Source: Arthrobacter sp. ISL-28 (GTDB lineage: Bacteria > Actinomycetota > Actinomycetes > Actinomycetales > Micrococcaceae). Taken from it: 64,000 nucleotides of DNA. Shown one piece after another: positions 48,019 to 58,238 of this stretch (position 1 is the first letter of the stretch; each line of letters starts with the position of its first letter). Location: positions 37,396 through 101,395 of the forward strand of contig NZ_JAGGPJ010000011.1 of assembly GCF_018613875.1 (NCBI RefSeq), read 5' to 3'. A program made the translations under genes and the position numbers. The notes under the pieces were generated by a model. The model saw only the letters and a program-made list of their open reading frames with translations. It made no database searches and had not been told where the DNA came from.

Positions 48019-49281
48019 CTAGAAACGGGTCGGTTTTTGAAGCCGGAATACTAGCTTCCCACAGCGGGCGCTCCCACGGGGAACCCCGGACCCCCCACGC
48101 TCGGCCTCGCCGCCGGGTTCGTCCAGCAGCTGTGCCAGCGAAAGCCGGTAGACGCTCACTCCTCCCGCCAGCTCCACCGGTCCGGCTGAACCCTTCCGCC
48201 GCAGCAGTGCTTCCGCGGCGAGGAGCCGCTGGTAACTGGGCTGTTGACCGCCGACGTCGGCCGCCGCCTTCGCGATCACCCGGAACCTGATGGCCGGCGC
48301 CAGTTCGTTGAGGGCCGCTTCCGGAAGACTGATATCCGTCCCCGTGCGCTCTGCGAGTTGGGCGAAGGTGTTGTTGGCCGCCTCTTCCAGATAGTCAGCG
48401 TCCAGCTGAAGGATCGCGGCGGTCCGGGCCAGGGATTCCGCCACGCCCGGGCCGAGCTTTTCCTCGAGCATGGGCATGACTTCCACCCGGGTCCGCGACC
48501 GCGCGAAGGTCGGATCGGCGTTGCTGGGATCGTGCCAGGGATCGAGTTCTTCGGCGCGGCAGATTTCCAGCGTGTCCGCCCTGCGCAGGCCAAGGAAGGG
48601 CCGCAGCAGTTTCCCGCGCACAGGCCTCATCCCGGCCAGCGACCTGGTCCCCGAGCCGCGGGCGAGCCCCAGCAGGACCTGCTCCGCCTGGTCGTCCATC
48701 GTGTGTCCCAGGAGGATCGCGGCCGCGTCCCACTCTGCCGCCGCAGCTTCAAGGGCGGCATGGCGCGCATCCCTGGCCGCCGCTTCGGGGCCGACGCCGC
48801 TGGAGGCCACATCGACTGCTCGGACAAGAACTGGATTAAGGCCGAGTTCTGCCAGGGTTTCTGCAGTGCGGGCGGCGACCTCCGCGGATCCGGGCTGCAG
48901 CTGGTGGTCCACCACCACGGCCCCCACGGCCACCGCATGGCCGTCCACGTGACCCCGGCGGGCGAAATAGGCCGCCACGGCAGCAAGGGCCAGCGAATCC
49001 GGTCCGCCGCTGCAGGCCACCAGGACCCGGTCCGGATAGCCCGCCTGGGCCAGGGCGTCCTGCACCATTTTCCGCGCAGTGCCGATAACTGGCGCGAGCC
49101 GGCCAGGTCGGCGTCGTCCGCTGCGGCCCGGCACTCCCCCAGAGGAAGGCACTCCCCCAGAGGAAGGCACTCCCCCAGAGGAAGGCACCCCCGCAGAAGT
49201 AGCCGAAGCAGAGGCTCCCGCGGCAGCAGAGCCCGCGGAAGCGGGCGCGGCCTCTGGAGAGCCGCTGGAAACACCCTGCAC
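48019..49281 (-). CDS. tilS: tRNA(Ile)-lysidine synthase
   Basis: A 420-residue ATP-pyrophosphatase that converts C34 of tRNA-Ile(CAU) to lysidine, changing its reading from AUG to AUA. The PP-loop SGGPDS is at 91-96; [12 protein letters not shown] and the DNAD-like [11 protein letters not shown] follow. The first 60 residues are an unusual low-complexity leader with the repeat GVPSSG (31-51), coded by three perfect 18-bp tandem units. The real start could be further in, since family similarity begins near residue 65. Confidence 0.95.
   Translation of the reverse strand: MQGVSSGSPEAAPASAGSAAAGASASATSAGVPSSGGVPSSGGVPSSGGVPGRSGRRRPGRLAPVIGTARKMVQDALAQAGYPDRVLVACSGGPDSLALAAVAAYFARRGHVDGHAVAVGAVVVDHQLQPGSAEVAARTAETLAELGLNPVLVRAVDVASSGVGPEAAARDARHAALEAAAAEWDAAAILLGHTMDDQAEQVLLGLARGSGTRSLAGMRPVRGKLLRPFLGLRRADTLEICRAEELDPWHDPSNADPTFARSRTRVEVMPMLEEKLGPGVAESLARTAAILQLDADYLEEAANNTFAQLAERTGTDISLPEAALNELAPAIRFRVIAKAAADVGGQQPSYQRLLAAEALLRRKGSAGPVELAGGVSVYRLSLAQLLDEPGGEAERGGSGVPRGSARCGKLVFRLQKPTRF
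49132..49185 (-). repeat. 18-bp tandem repeat in the tilS leader
   Basis: Three identical 18-bp units (CACTCCCCCAGAGGAAGG on the plus strand) at 49132-49149, 49150-49167 and 49168-49185, then a degenerate fourth. In frame they encode GVPSSG repeats. Confidence 0.9.
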
Positions 49282-49286
49282 GGAAA

Positions 49287-50426
49287 CTAGAGCCCCATCC
49301 TGTTGAGCCAGATTTTGGCGTCGTGGATTTCCGGCTCGGTGGGGAGGTTCCCGGCGGAGTCCCAGACCCGGTTGAAGCCGTCCATCCCGACAACTTCCAC
49401 CACGGCGCGGACGAACTTTGCCCCGTCGGTGTACTGGCGCATCTTGGCATCCAGTCCGAGGAGGCTGCGGATGAACTTCTCGATGACGCCCCGGTCCTGG
49501 CCACGGTCGTTGAAGCGCTGCCGGATGGTCTTCACGGACGGAACGATGCTCGCGTCGACGGCGTCCATCACCACGTTGGCATGCCCCTCGAGCAGGCTCA
49601 TCACGGCGGTGAGGTGGGACAGTGCCGCCTTCTCCTCAGGGCTTTGAAGCAGGTCCAGGATGGCGCCGCGGCTGGGGGTGGAGCCTGATGCGGTGCGGTC
49701 CTTCAGGGAGCGGGCTGCTGCGGAGGCCCGCTCCATCAGGGAGTCGACGTTGCCGAGGAGGTGGCTGCTGAGGTTGTCGATCTCGTTCAGCATGTGGTGC
49801 CGCAGCCACGGCGCCGCGGCGAACTGCACCCGGTGTGTCTGTTCGTGCAGGCAGACCCAGAGCCGGAAGTCCGCCGGCGTCACGTTGAGCTCGCGTTCCA
49901 CGGAGATGATGTTCGGAGCGACGAGAAGCAGGCGGCCGCCGGACGGTGCCGTGGAACCTTCGGCGAGCGCGGCGAAGGGATCGTACTGGCCCAGGACTTT
50001 GCTCGACAGGAATGCCAGGACGGCGCCGAGCTGGCTGCCCGTGATGGCCCCGCTGACGCTGGCCGCGCCGGGGCTGATGGTTCCCTTGCGGTTTGCCATC
50101 ATCCGCTCGATGGCGGGCTTCAGCATGACGGCGAAGCTCTGCGTATTTGCCCTTGACCAGGAGGCGCGGTCAACCACGAGTACGGAGGAGTCCCGAAGAT
50201 CGCGGGCGGCTTCCAGCCGGGTAATGTGGTGCACGTGCGGAACGGACGCATCGGCTGCTGCGCGGAGCTGGTCGACGGCGTCCCCGATCTCGCGCGCGTT
50301 CAAGGAAGGGCCGGGGGGAGCCAGCCGGGCGGCGGCGGATGCGGCCAGCTCCCAGTTGATCAGGGACTGGGCTGAGGTCTGGCCTGCGGCCGATGCCGGG
50401 CCTGCTGTTGACTCCATACGCACCAT
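49287..50426 (-). CDS. DUF2342 zinc-dependent metalloprotease-like protein
   Basis: A 379-residue putative zincin. The HExxH motif is present as LHEQTHRVQF, and a downstream LLEGHANVVMDAVD supplies a likely third ligand. The family lies between dacB and tilS in many actinobacteria. The natural substrate is unknown. It has no signal peptide, so it is probably cytoplasmic. It ends 5 bp before the tilS start. Confidence 0.88.
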   Translation of the reverse strand: MVRMESTAGPASAAGQTSAQSLINWELAASAAARLAPPGPSLNAREIGDAVDQLRAAADASVPHVHHITRLEAARDLRDSSVLVVDRASWSRANTQSFAVMLKPAIERMMANRKGTISPGAASVSGAITGSQLGAVLAFLSSKVLGQYDPFAALAEGSTAPSGGRLLLVAPNIISVERELNVTPADFRLWVCLHEQTHRVQFAAAPWLRHHMLNEIDNLSSHLLGNVDSLMERASAAARSLKDRTASGSTPSRGAILDLLQSPEEKAALSHLTAVMSLLEGHANVVMDAVDASIVPSVKTIRQRFNDRGQDRGVIEKFIRSLLGLDAKMRQYTDGAKFVRAVVEVVGMDGFNRVWDSAGNLPTEPEIHDAKIWLNRMGL

Positions 50427-50523
50427 CAGACCACACGCTCCGGGCTGCGCGCCTTAAGTTCGCTGACCGGCGAACAGCGGGCCACGTCAGCCAACGTCAG
50501 CGGCGGGCAGCGGCCATAGGCGC

Positions 50524-52056
50524 TCAGCGGCAGCCGCAGGCTGCGAGCACCGTTGCCGACGCGTCCAGTGCCGGCTTGTTGCCGGCTGCACCCGGAGTCA
50601 GTCCGTTGCCGATGAAGGAAAACACGAGAAGCCGCCCGTCGGCGTCCACGACATACCCGCTCAAAGCGATGACGGCGTTCAGGGTTCCCGTTTTGGCCCG
50701 GACTAGCCCGGCACCTTCCTCGGTGGATTCATCGATATATCTGTCGTCCAGGGTCCCCGTAAGGCCGGCCACCGGGAAGCCTGCCAGCGCGGCCCGCAGC
50801 CTCGTGTCCTTGCCGGAGGTGATGGCCCGGACCACTTCCGCGAACTGGCGGGCGGAGACCTGATTGGCCAGCGCCAGCCCGGAAACGTCAGCGACAGCCA
50901 TGCCGTCAGTGGGGATCCCGAGATCCGTGAGCTGCTTCAGTACGGCAGCCTTGGCCCCTTCGTTGCTTGCTGGCTGTCCGACGGCAGCGGCAGCCATGCG
51001 GCCCAGGGTCTCAGCGAGGTAGTTGTCCGAAGTCTGGAGCATGAGGTCCACCTGCTGGCTGACCGTCGCTGACTGCACCTCCCCCAGTACCGCTGCGTCC
51101 GCTGCCGGCTTTCCTTCAGAACGTCCGACGCCGGCCAGCACATTCAGTCCCGCGGCCGCACCGACCGCTTTGAGCTGGGCTGCGAACGCCTCACCCGCCG
51201 TGAGGGCCGAATCCTGCGGACGGGGTCCGGTGGTCAGTGCGGGATCGAACCGTGCCGAGTTCAGCGCGAGGGGGAAGAGCGGCGCCATCTCCCCTGCTGC
51301 GACGTCGTCCGGGCTCCAGGCCGGGTTGAGGGAAGGGCCGGTGAACAGGGCGTCGTCGACCAGCACCTGCACCGGACCGGTAAGTCCGTCCTTGCGCAGC
51401 GACGCCACGGTCAGCCTCGCCAGCGTGGCGAGCCCGGCGTGGCCAAGCACCTTGTCTTCAATCGATTCGCTCGCCCCCAGGAGGACGTCCCCTCCGCCGA
51501 CGAGCACGACGGCCCTGGTCTTGCCCGCTCCCGGACCTGCCACGGCCTTGGTGCTGAAACGCGTCTCCGGCCCGATGGCCCGCAGTGCCGCCACTGCGGT
51601 GAGCAGCTTCATGTTCGAAGCCGGGATCCTGCTGGCCGAACCGCCCCGGTCGAACAGCACCTTGCCGGTGACCGCGTCCTGGACGACTCCTGTGAAGGTG
51701 CCGCCGCCGTCGGTCCTGAGTACAGGATCCAGCTTGGCCGCCACCGCAGCAGGCACCGGAACGGGCGCGGAATTGCTGAGGGGTCCGGCGGCCTGCGGGA
51801 CGGACAGCTGTTCCGGCACAAGCTGCCAGGTCGGGACGGCGGCAGGGGCTACGGAGTCATCCGGGCCGGTCAAGGCCGGCGCAATCATTATTCCGGCAGG
51901 AAGCGCGACGACGGTAAGCAGCACCGTGAGCAGCATCATTGGCCAAGCCCTGATCAGTGCACTGAACGGTAGATTGAACAGTGCGTGGATTCCGGCGCTG
52001 AGCCTTGAACGGCCGCTGGCCGTGCCGGTGGTGCCCCTCATGCTGTTGGTCCTCAA
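50524..52056 (-). CDS. dacB: D-alanyl-D-alanine carboxypeptidase/endopeptidase (PBP4 class)
   Basis: A 510-residue cell-wall enzyme that trims or opens peptide cross-links. A transmembrane or signal segment at about 40-62 (MMLLTVLLTVVALPAGIMIA) precedes the S13 domain. Penicillin-binding motifs are SxxK (PASNMK), SxN (TSDNYLAE) and KTG (RAKTGTLNA). ATG at 52056 and ATG at 52041 are both possible. It is divergent from ppa and heads the long minus-strand run. Confidence 0.94.
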   Translation of the reverse strand: MRTNSMRGTTGTASGRSRLSAGIHALFNLPFSALIRAWPMMLLTVLLTVVALPAGIMIAPALTGPDDSVAPAAVPTWQLVPEQLSVPQAAGPLSNSAPVPVPAAVAAKLDPVLRTDGGGTFTGVVQDAVTGKVLFDRGGSASRIPASNMKLLTAVAALRAIGPETRFSTKAVAGPGAGKTRAVVLVGGGDVLLGASESIEDKVLGHAGLATLARLTVASLRKDGLTGPVQVLVDDALFTGPSLNPAWSPDDVAAGEMAPLFPLALNSARFDPALTTGPRPQDSALTAGEAFAAQLKAVGAAAGLNVLAGVGRSEGKPAADAAVLGEVQSATVSQQVDLMLQTSDNYLAETLGRMAAAAVGQPASNEGAKAAVLKQLTDLGIPTDGMAVADVSGLALANQVSARQFAEVVRAITSGKDTRLRAALAGFPVAGLTGTLDDRYIDESTEEGAGLVRAKTGTLNAVIALSGYVVDADGRLLVFSFIGNGLTPGAAGNKPALDASATVLAACGCR

Positions 52057-52183
52057 AGTTCCGAAGTTACCCCATTAGTTCCTGAAACCTGGGACTCTCG
52101 CTATATCCTCAATAGTAGTCGGCGGCAATGACTGTCCTTTCAGCATGCCGCGAACACCCCAGCAATCGTCGAGGAGCAATTCC

Positions 52184-52672
52184 ATGAAGCATGACGTGAC
52201 CATCGAGATCCCCAAGGGATCGCGCGTCAAGTACGAAGTCGACCACGAGACCGGCCGAGTCCGCCTGGACCGCGTCCTCTTCACCTCCATGCAGTACCCC
52301 ACCCACTACGGCTTCTTCGAAAATACCCTCGGCGAAGACGGCGACCCGCTGGACGCACTGGTGCTCCTGCAGGACTTTGATCTGCACCCGGGCGTCATCG
52401 TTGAAGCCCGCCCCATCGGCGTTTTCAACATGACCGACGACGGCGGCGGCGACGCCAAGGTGCTGTGCGTGCCGGCCGACCCCCGGTTCGACCACATCCA
52501 GGAAGTCAGCGACGTCAGCGAATTCCTGATCAAGGAAATCGAGCACTTCTTCACCCGCTACAAGGACCTCGAGCCCGGCAAGTGGGTCAAGGCCGAGGGC
52601 TGGGCCGACCGTGCCGCAGCCGAGGCGGAGCTTGAGGCTTCCATCAAGCGTTACGTGCCCGCAGCGCACTAG
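52184..52672 (+). CDS. ppa: Inorganic pyrophosphatase
   Basis: A 162-residue soluble type I enzyme that pulls biosynthetic reactions by hydrolysing PPi. Family segments are [28 protein letters not shown], and the metal-binding signature [13 protein letters not shown] at 52184 follows GAGGAGCAATTCC. A strong terminator follows directly. Confidence 0.97.
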   Translation: MKHDVTIEIPKGSRVKYEVDHETGRVRLDRVLFTSMQYPTHYGFFENTLGEDGDPLDALVLLQDFDLHPGVIVEARPIGVFNMTDDGGGDAKVLCVPADPRFDHIQEVSDVSEFLIKEIEHFFTRYKDLEPGKWVKAEGWADRAAAEAELEASIKRYVPAAH

Positions 52673-52679
52673 TACCCAA

Positions 52680-52724
52680 GACGGCGGTGGGTTCGGTTCC
52701 TCGCGAACCGCACCCGCCGCCGTC
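52680..52724 (+). terminator. ppa transcription terminator
   Basis: GACGGCGG (52680-52687) pairs with CCGCCGTC (52717-52724). Inner GGGTTCG/CGAACC extends the stem. It starts 8 bp after the ppa stop. Confidence 0.8.
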
Positions 52725-52845
52725 GGTGTTTAACGGACAAAACAGCCGAGTACATAGCAACCGACGTTACCGAAATGTGACTTTGGCCGGTCTTGTGGGG
52801 TAGCCTCGACGCGTGCCCTGGTTTTAGTCGGGGCATTCCCGGGCA

Positions 52846-53030
52846 GAATGCCGAGCCCTGCCGCTGCACCGGGATCCGTTCGCAATTTCCGATGGCAGGG
52901 ACGGGGGAACCACCTTTTTACCGGCCTCCCTTAGAGGCCTTGGGGTTAAGTCCAGGCGCTCCGTCCAGCGACGGGGGATGGACCGGGTGACCTCCCACCC
53001 GAACCCGACAGCTCACCCCGCAGGCATGGG
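52846..53030 (+). promoter_or_regulatory. c-di-AMP (ydaO/yuaA-type) riboswitch
   Basis: The 5' leader of the LysM/NlpC gene carries the conserved blocks of the ydaO class in order: GGGACGGGGGAACCACC, then a variable arm, GGGGTTAAGTCC, a second arm, and ACCCGACAGCTCACCCCGCA. The closing helix pairs ATGCC (52848-52852) with GGCAT (53023-53027), directly before the Shine-Dalgarno GGGAGAGG (53028-53035). In actinobacteria this class represses cell-wall-hydrolase genes when c-di-AMP is high. A TAGCCT hexamer at 52801 may be the promoter -10. Confidence 0.93.
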
Positions 53031-53044
53031 AGAGGTAAAAAACC

Positions 53045-53926
53045 ATGTCACGTAAGTCCATTTCGGCGCGCCACCGCGCAACCCCGACACAGTCCATCGC
53101 TCTGCAGGGACTGTCGCATTCCTTGAAGTCCAACGCATCATCCCTGGTAAAGCCAGCCGCCGCCGCTGCCGCCGTATCGGGCTTGGTCTTCGGTGTCGGA
53201 GCACCCGCACACGCCGGGGCTTACGCCCCGGAGGGCTCTGGCAGCGCCAGCATTCAGGCGCAGGCACCCGCCGTCCAGGCACCCGCGGTGCAGGCACCGG
53301 CACCTGCACCTGCCGTGCCCGGCGTCGCCGCCGTGTCCCACACCGTTGTACCCGGTGACACCCTCGGTGCGATAGCGGCACGCCACGGCGTTGACCTGAA
53401 CACAGTCCTGTCTGCGAACGGCCTGTCCCTGTCCTCGGTGATTTATCCAGGTGACCAGATCCTGATTCCCGGTCCCGGACAGGCTGCCGCGGCCCCCCAG
53501 ACTCCTCCGCAGCCCGCACCCCAGACCGTCCCGGCAGCACCCAAGCCGGCCGGTATGGGCATCTACCACGCTTCCGCCTCCGTTACCCCGAAGGCATCTC
53601 CCGCTCCGGCCAGTGGAGTCGGCGCCGCCCTCGTGGCGTCTGCCCGGGCACAACTGGGGGCCACCCAGGACTGCACCATTCTCGTGGAGCAGGCCCTGCG
53701 CTCCGTCGGCAAGTCGGTTGGCGACCTCGCACCCGCCCAGTTCCACCAGTACGGAACGCCCGTTTCAACCCCGCAGGCCGGTGACCTGATGATCAGCGCC
53801 GGACACGTCGCCATCTACATCGGCGGCGGGCAAGCCATCAGCAGCGGCATGAACGGTGTCAACGAAACAATCGTGCACCCGACCTCCTGGCTCACAGGAT
53901 CCAGCTACGTACGGGTCAACGCCTAA
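53045..53926 (+). CDS. Secreted LysM / NlpC-P60-like cell-wall protein
   Basis: A 293-residue exported protein. A long N-region and hydrophobic segment (about 37-55) end in the signal-peptidase-like site APAHAG. An Ala/Pro/Gln linker (70-95) follows, then one LysM peptidoglycan-binding domain (about 99-142, SHTVVPGDTLGAIAARHG), a Pro-rich linker, and a C-terminal NlpC/P60-like domain with Cys210 (QDCTILVEQ) and His254 (AGHVAIYIG). It should bind and perhaps cleave peptidoglycan. Expression is under the c-di-AMP riboswitch. Confidence 0.92.
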   Translation: MSRKSISARHRATPTQSIALQGLSHSLKSNASSLVKPAAAAAAVSGLVFGVGAPAHAGAYAPEGSGSASIQAQAPAVQAPAVQAPAPAPAVPGVAAVSHTVVPGDTLGAIAARHGVDLNTVLSANGLSLSSVIYPGDQILIPGPGQAAAAPQTPPQPAPQTVPAAPKPAGMGIYHASASVTPKASPAPASGVGAALVASARAQLGATQDCTILVEQALRSVGKSVGDLAPAQFHQYGTPVSTPQAGDLMISAGHVAIYIGGGQAISSGMNGVNETIVHPTSWLTGSSYVRVNA

Positions 53927-53943
53927 GCGCCAGATCAAGACCA

Positions 53944-53982
53944 AACAGCGGCAGGTGCAACGGCACCTGCCGCTGTTGTTTC
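53944..53982 (+). terminator. Rho-independent terminator after the LysM/NlpC gene
   Basis: Perfect 15-bp stem AACAGCGGCAGGTGC/GCACCTGCCGCTGTT (53944-53958 with 53963-53977), 4-base loop, followed by GTTTC. Confidence 0.9.
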
Positions 53983-54091
53983 TGAGTTCCATAGGAGCCG
54001 TCTCCCCCATAGGCGCTCCGGCGCAGACCGTCACCGGGGATAAGACCAACTTGTCTCGCAGCAGCCAACGGGTAGTAGTGTGTTTTTCACG

Positions 54092-54691
54092 ATGTTCACG
54101 CTGACTATCAACCAAACAGACAGCCGGCGCGACGGCGACCGGGTACCGACGCTGCTCAAGGACCTGCGCCATATCCCGGCGCGCCTGGACTTCGACCGCT
54201 CCGTGGAGGACGAGGTCCAAGGCATTCTGGACTGCCCGCATCAGGCGGTGGATGCGGCCCTGATCGCACTCCGTTGCGGCAGTTGGTACGTGGGTATCGG
54301 TGTGGGGCCCGTGAATGAGCCGCTGCCGAACCAAATCAAGGACGCTTCCGGGCACGGGCTGGTTTATGCGCGCAGAGCCGTGGACCGGCTCCGCAACAGC
54401 AAGGAACGGATTCCCGTGGCCGTCGAGGGACCGCTGGTAGAGCTTGCTGCGGAAGGTGAAGCCGTCCTGCGGCTCCTGGGCCACATCGTGCGCGACCGGA
54501 GCGAAGCGGAATGGCGCGTTCTGGACCTGCTGACTCCGGGCGTCCGTGGTCAGCAGAAAGCTGTGGCCGCGGAACTGGGCATCACGACGCAGGCCGTCAG
54601 CAAAGCTGTGGCGCGGTCGCAGTGGAATGAGGAGCATGCCGCCCGGCCCGCCGCCGCCCGGCTGCTGTCCCTCATCCTCGATGTGCGGTAG
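54092..54691 (+). CDS. Helix-turn-helix DNA-binding protein
   Basis: A 199-residue protein. The N-terminal two-thirds look like a small alpha/beta domain (DRVPTLLKDL; CGSWYVGIGVGPVN). Residues about 145-185 form an HTH (KAVAAELGITTQAVSKAVARSQW), similar to MarR or SatD-type regulators. ATG at 54092 is chosen over a GTG at 54080. A TAGTGT hexamer (54076-54081) is a possible -10 for a very short leader. Target genes unknown; no operon partner. Confidence 0.75.
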   Translation: MFTLTINQTDSRRDGDRVPTLLKDLRHIPARLDFDRSVEDEVQGILDCPHQAVDAALIALRCGSWYVGIGVGPVNEPLPNQIKDASGHGLVYARRAVDRLRNSKERIPVAVEGPLVELAAEGEAVLRLLGHIVRDRSEAEWRVLDLLTPGVRGQQKAVAAELGITTQAVSKAVARSQWNEEHAARPAAARLLSLILDVR

Positions 54692-54733
54692 CGGTCCGCT
54701 AAGCGCTCTGGGCCTTGAATGGCCGGCCCGGCG

Positions 54734-55579
54734 CTAGAGGAGGCTGCGCAGAACGTGGGCGGCGCCGTCGTCGTAAACGGACTTGGTGACCTCGTCCGCG
54801 GCGGCAACCACTTCCTCCGGCGCCTGGCCCATGGCAACGCCGCGGCCCGCCCAGAGAAGCATCTCGATGTCATTGCGGCCATCGCCGATGGCGACCGTGC
54901 TGGCCACGTCCACGCCGAGGTTGTCGCGAAGGTTCTCGAGCGCGCTGGCCTTGGTGACACCGGCGGCTGCAATGTCCAGCCAGGCAGTCCAGCCGACCGA
55001 ATAGGTGACGCCGGCGAGGCCGATGTGCTGGATGGCCTCGTTGAATTCCTCGGGGGTGTTCTCCGTACTGAACACCACAACGCGGACGGCAGTGGCTTCG
55101 AGCATGGTCTGGAAGTCGACACCAATGGCCTCGACTCCGAAGCTGGCGTCCTGGAACCGCTCCGTGGACAGGAAGTTGCCGTCCTCGTCCTCCAGCGCGT
55201 ACTTGGCCGTGGGAAGGCGCATGCGGAGGGCGCGGAGCGCGGGCCCGGGATCGAAGGTGGCCTTGTGGATGATCTCGTAGCCGTCGGTCAGTTCGGGATG
55301 CAGCCGCAGGGTGACGCCGCCGTTGCAGCAGACGGCGTAGCCGCGGTCGATCCCGATCTGCTCAATGATGGGAAGGGCGGCGTTGAGCGAACGGCCCGTG
55401 GCGATCATGACCTCGTGGCCTGCCGCGACCACGGCCTGCGCGGCCTCGCGGACCGGCGAGGACATGTGGCCGTCGTGGTCCACCAGCGTGCCGTCGACGT
55501 CCAGGGCAATCATGAATTTCTGTGGAGTTTCTCGCTGGTCTTCGATGCCAGCGGCTGAGGATTCAGTCAATAGAGTCAT
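54734..55579 (-). CDS. HAD-superfamily hydrolase (Cof type)
   Basis: A 281-residue phosphatase. Motif I is ALDVDGTLVD, motif II IATGR, and motifs III/IV are the conserved Lys region and GDGRNDIEML. The C2-type cap between motifs II and III is typical of Cof-like sugar-phosphate phosphatases. Substrate unknown. It is convergent with the HTH gene and lies downstream of the serS terminator, so it is probably independently transcribed. Confidence 0.9.
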   Translation of the reverse strand: MTLLTESSAAGIEDQRETPQKFMIALDVDGTLVDHDGHMSSPVREAAQAVVAAGHEVMIATGRSLNAALPIIEQIGIDRGYAVCCNGGVTLRLHPELTDGYEIIHKATFDPGPALRALRMRLPTAKYALEDEDGNFLSTERFQDASFGVEAIGVDFQTMLEATAVRVVVFSTENTPEEFNEAIQHIGLAGVTYSVGWTAWLDIAAAGVTKASALENLRDNLGVDVASTVAIGDGRNDIEMLLWAGRGVAMGQAPEEVVAAADEVTKSVYDDGAAHVLRSLL

Positions 55580-55641
55580 GCTTCCTAGTAGACCAGACGG
55601 CCCTCTTGCCCGCTAGGACGAAGGCCACATGGCAAAGTGAA

Positions 55642-55691
55642 CGCCGGGTAAATACTCACAGGTTGTCCACGGTGTGAGTGTTTACCCGGCG
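55642..55691 (-). terminator. Palindromic terminator downstream of serS
   Basis: Arms of 18 bp (55642-55659 and 55674-55691) with one mismatch, core CGCCGGGTAAA/TTTACCCGGCG, loop 14 bases. It lies about 50 bp after serS on the minus strand. Confidence 0.7.
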
Positions 55692-55739
55692 CGAAATTCT
55701 TGGCGTGGGCCCGCCTGTCTGGCCCACAGAAACCCAGGC

Positions 55740-57020
55740 CTACAAAACAGGGAGGACCTGGAGGCCGCCGAGGTACTTCTGCAGCGCCGGGGGCACGTTG
55801 ACGGAACCGTCCGGGTTCTGGTGGTGTTCCAGGATGGCCACGATCCAGCGGGTGGTGGCCAGCGTTCCGTTCAGGGTGGCAACCGGGCGGGTGCCCTTGG
55901 GCGCGCCGTCCTCGTTCAGCACGCGTTCGCGGATGTTGAGGCGGCGGGCCTGGAAGGTGGTGCAGTTGGAGGTGGAGGTCAGTTCGCGGTAGGCGCCCTG
56001 GGTCGGGACCCACGCTTCGCAGTCGAACTTGCGGGCCGCGGACATGCCGAGGTCACCGGCGGCGGTGTCGATCACGCGGTACGGGATCTCACACTTGGCC
56101 AGCATCTCCTCTTCCCAGGCAAGCAGACGCTCGTGTTCCGCCGCGGCCTCCTCAACCGTGGTGTAGATAAACATCTCCACCTTGTTGAACTGGTGCACGC
56201 GGATGATGCCGCGGGTGTCCTTGCCGTGCGATCCGGCCTCCCGACGGTAGCAGGAGCTCTGGCCGGCGAAACGGATGGGACCTGCCGTGAGATCGAGGAT
56301 CTCGTCTGCGTGGTACCCGGCCAGGGGCACCTCGGAGGTTCCCACAAGATAGAGGTCGTCTTCGGCGAGACGGTAGATCTCGGCGTCGTGCTTCACATCG
56401 AAACCGGTCCCCTGCATGGTCTCGGGGCGCACCAACGTGGGGGTGATCATGGGAATGAAGCCCGCCTCGATAGCCTGGTCCATGGCCATCTGCAGCAGGG
56501 CCATTTCCAGCCGGGCGCCGACGCCGCGGAGGAAATAGAACCGTGAGCCGGACACCTTGGCGCCGCGCTCCATGTCAATCGCACCGATCAACTCAGCGAT
56601 CTCCAGGTGGTCCCGCGGCTGGAACTCGGGGAATTCGCGGGGCGTGCCGACGGTCCTGACCACAATGTAGTCGTCCTCGCCGCCTTCGGGCACGCCGTCC
56701 TCGATGAGGTTTGGGATGCTGCGTAGCAGTTCTTCCTGCTTGGTCTGTGCGGCGTCAGCTTCGGCGGAGGCCGCCTTCACCGCACCGGCAAGCTCGCGGA
56801 CCTCGGCGAGCAGGGCCTGCTTTTCCTCGCCCTTAGCCTGGGCAACCTTCTTGCCGAACACGTTCTGCTCCGCGCGGAGGTTCTCATAACGGATCAGAGC
56901 GGAGCGTCGCGTGGCGTCCGCGTCGATGATCGCGTCCACCACGGTTTCGTCCGCACCTCGGGCGCGCTGGCTGGCGCGGTACTTGTCCGGATTTTCACTG
57001 AGGTCTTTTACGTCGATCAC
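55740..57020 (-). CDS. serS: Seryl-tRNA synthetase
   Basis: A 426-residue class II synthetase. An N-terminal helical hairpin (about 25-105) binds the long tRNA-Ser arm. The core has [17 protein letters not shown]-like [15 protein letters not shown] (motif 2) and [18 protein letters not shown] (motif 3). GTG at 57020 begins VIDVKDL, the usual N-terminus. TACTCT lies exactly 6 bases before this GTG, implying a leaderless transcript. Confidence 0.97.
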   Translation of the reverse strand: MIDVKDLSENPDKYRASQRARGADETVVDAIIDADATRRSALIRYENLRAEQNVFGKKVAQAKGEEKQALLAEVRELAGAVKAASAEADAAQTKQEELLRSIPNLIEDGVPEGGEDDYIVVRTVGTPREFPEFQPRDHLEIAELIGAIDMERGAKVSGSRFYFLRGVGARLEMALLQMAMDQAIEAGFIPMITPTLVRPETMQGTGFDVKHDAEIYRLAEDDLYLVGTSEVPLAGYHADEILDLTAGPIRFAGQSSCYRREAGSHGKDTRGIIRVHQFNKVEMFIYTTVEEAAAEHERLLAWEEEMLAKCEIPYRVIDTAAGDLGMSAARKFDCEAWVPTQGAYRELTSTSNCTTFQARRLNIRERVLNEDGAPKGTRPVATLNGTLATTRWIVAILEHHQNPDGSVNVPPALQKYLGGLQVLPVL

Positions 57021-57155
57021 CACACAAGAGTATCGAATCTGAAGGGGTGCCCGGCGCCGACGCGGCCGCCGGGCGGGCAGCGCCGGATTGCCGCCCGGAT
57101 TGCGCGTCAGATCACTGCGTTCGGCGCGGCTCCCGGGGGATAGTGTTGAAGCACC

Positions 57156-58238
57156 ATGAGCGACTTGCTTCTCTACGTCCTGATCATTGGGGCCCTGGCA
57201 TTCGCCGTCTCCAGTTGGTGGGGCGTGCGCAGCCTCAAGGCGCTGCACGCGAGGAGTGCCGTCCGGGAGGATGCCCACGCGCACGGTCTGGAACACCAGC
57301 GCGTCGCCGTGGTTCTGAACCCCATCAAGGCCAAGTCTCCCGAGGCCCGCGCCGCGATACAGCGGGCCTGCCTCACTGCAGGCTGGGAGGCCCCCCGCTT
57401 TTTTGAGACCACATTGGAGGACCCCGGCCACTCTCAGGCCCGGGCGGCGCTGGAATACGGAGCCGACGTCGTCCTCGTGGGCGGCGGCGACGGGACCGTA
57501 CGCGTGGTGGCTGAGTCTCTGGCGCACACGGGCGTGGCGATGGGCCTGGTCCCTCTTGGCACGGGAAACCTGCTGGCGCGCAACGTGGACCTGGACGTCT
57601 ATGACCTCCACGGCAATATCCAGACCGCATTGTTCGGCCATCAGCGCTACATTGACACTGCTCGGATGGGTATCGAAAACTCCCAGACCGGCCGCTCCTC
57701 GAGCCATGCATTCCTGGTCATCGCCGGCATTGGCATGGACGCCGAGGTGGTGGGCGACACAAACGACGGGCTGAAGCGCGCCGTGGGCTGGCTGGCATAT
57801 ACCGAGGCAGGAGTCCGCCACCTGCAAGGACGCAGGAAAAAAGTGTCCATCTCGCTGGACGACCAGCCTGAACAGGCCCGCAAGATCCGCAGTGTTCTCT
57901 TTGCAAACTGCGGGCTCGTCCCCGGCGGCATCGACCTGATCCCGCAGGCCATGATCGACGACGGCATGCTGGACGTGGTGGTCATGAGTCCGCGGAGCGC
58001 CGTGGGATGGCTCGCGATGTACACCAAGATTCTATTCAAGCACAAACGGCACCTGCCCGTGATGAGCGTCTACCGCTCCGGGAAAGTGGTGATCAAGTGC
58101 CCGGAGCCCATGCCTACCCAGCTCGATGGCGACACGTCAGGCGAGGCCACTAAGGTCACGGTTCAGGTTGATCCCCGATCGTTGCTCATCAGGGTCAGGG
58201 CAATGCCTGGCATTAACGCAGGCGGCAGCCGGTCCTAG
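57156..58238 (+). CDS. Diacylglycerol kinase family lipid kinase
   Basis: A 360-residue protein with an N-terminal transmembrane helix ([18 protein letters not shown]) and a DagK/YegS-type catalytic domain: the nucleotide motif [23 protein letters not shown], and the C-terminal [11 protein letters not shown]. It would phosphorylate diacylglycerol or a related lipid at the inner membrane face. Its stop overlaps the stop of the small convergent gene by 4 bp. TAGTGT lies 9 bases before the ATG. Confidence 0.92.
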   Translation: MSDLLLYVLIIGALAFAVSSWWGVRSLKALHARSAVREDAHAHGLEHQRVAVVLNPIKAKSPEARAAIQRACLTAGWEAPRFFETTLEDPGHSQARAALEYGADVVLVGGGDGTVRVVAESLAHTGVAMGLVPLGTGNLLARNVDLDVYDLHGNIQTALFGHQRYIDTARMGIENSQTGRSSSHAFLVIAGIGMDAEVVGDTNDGLKRAVGWLAYTEAGVRHLQGRRKKVSISLDDQPEQARKIRSVLFANCGLVPGGIDLIPQAMIDDGMLDVVVMSPRSAVGWLAMYTKILFKHKRHLPVMSVYRSGKVVIKCPEPMPTQLDGDTSGEATKVTVQVDPRSLLIRVRAMPGINAGGSRS

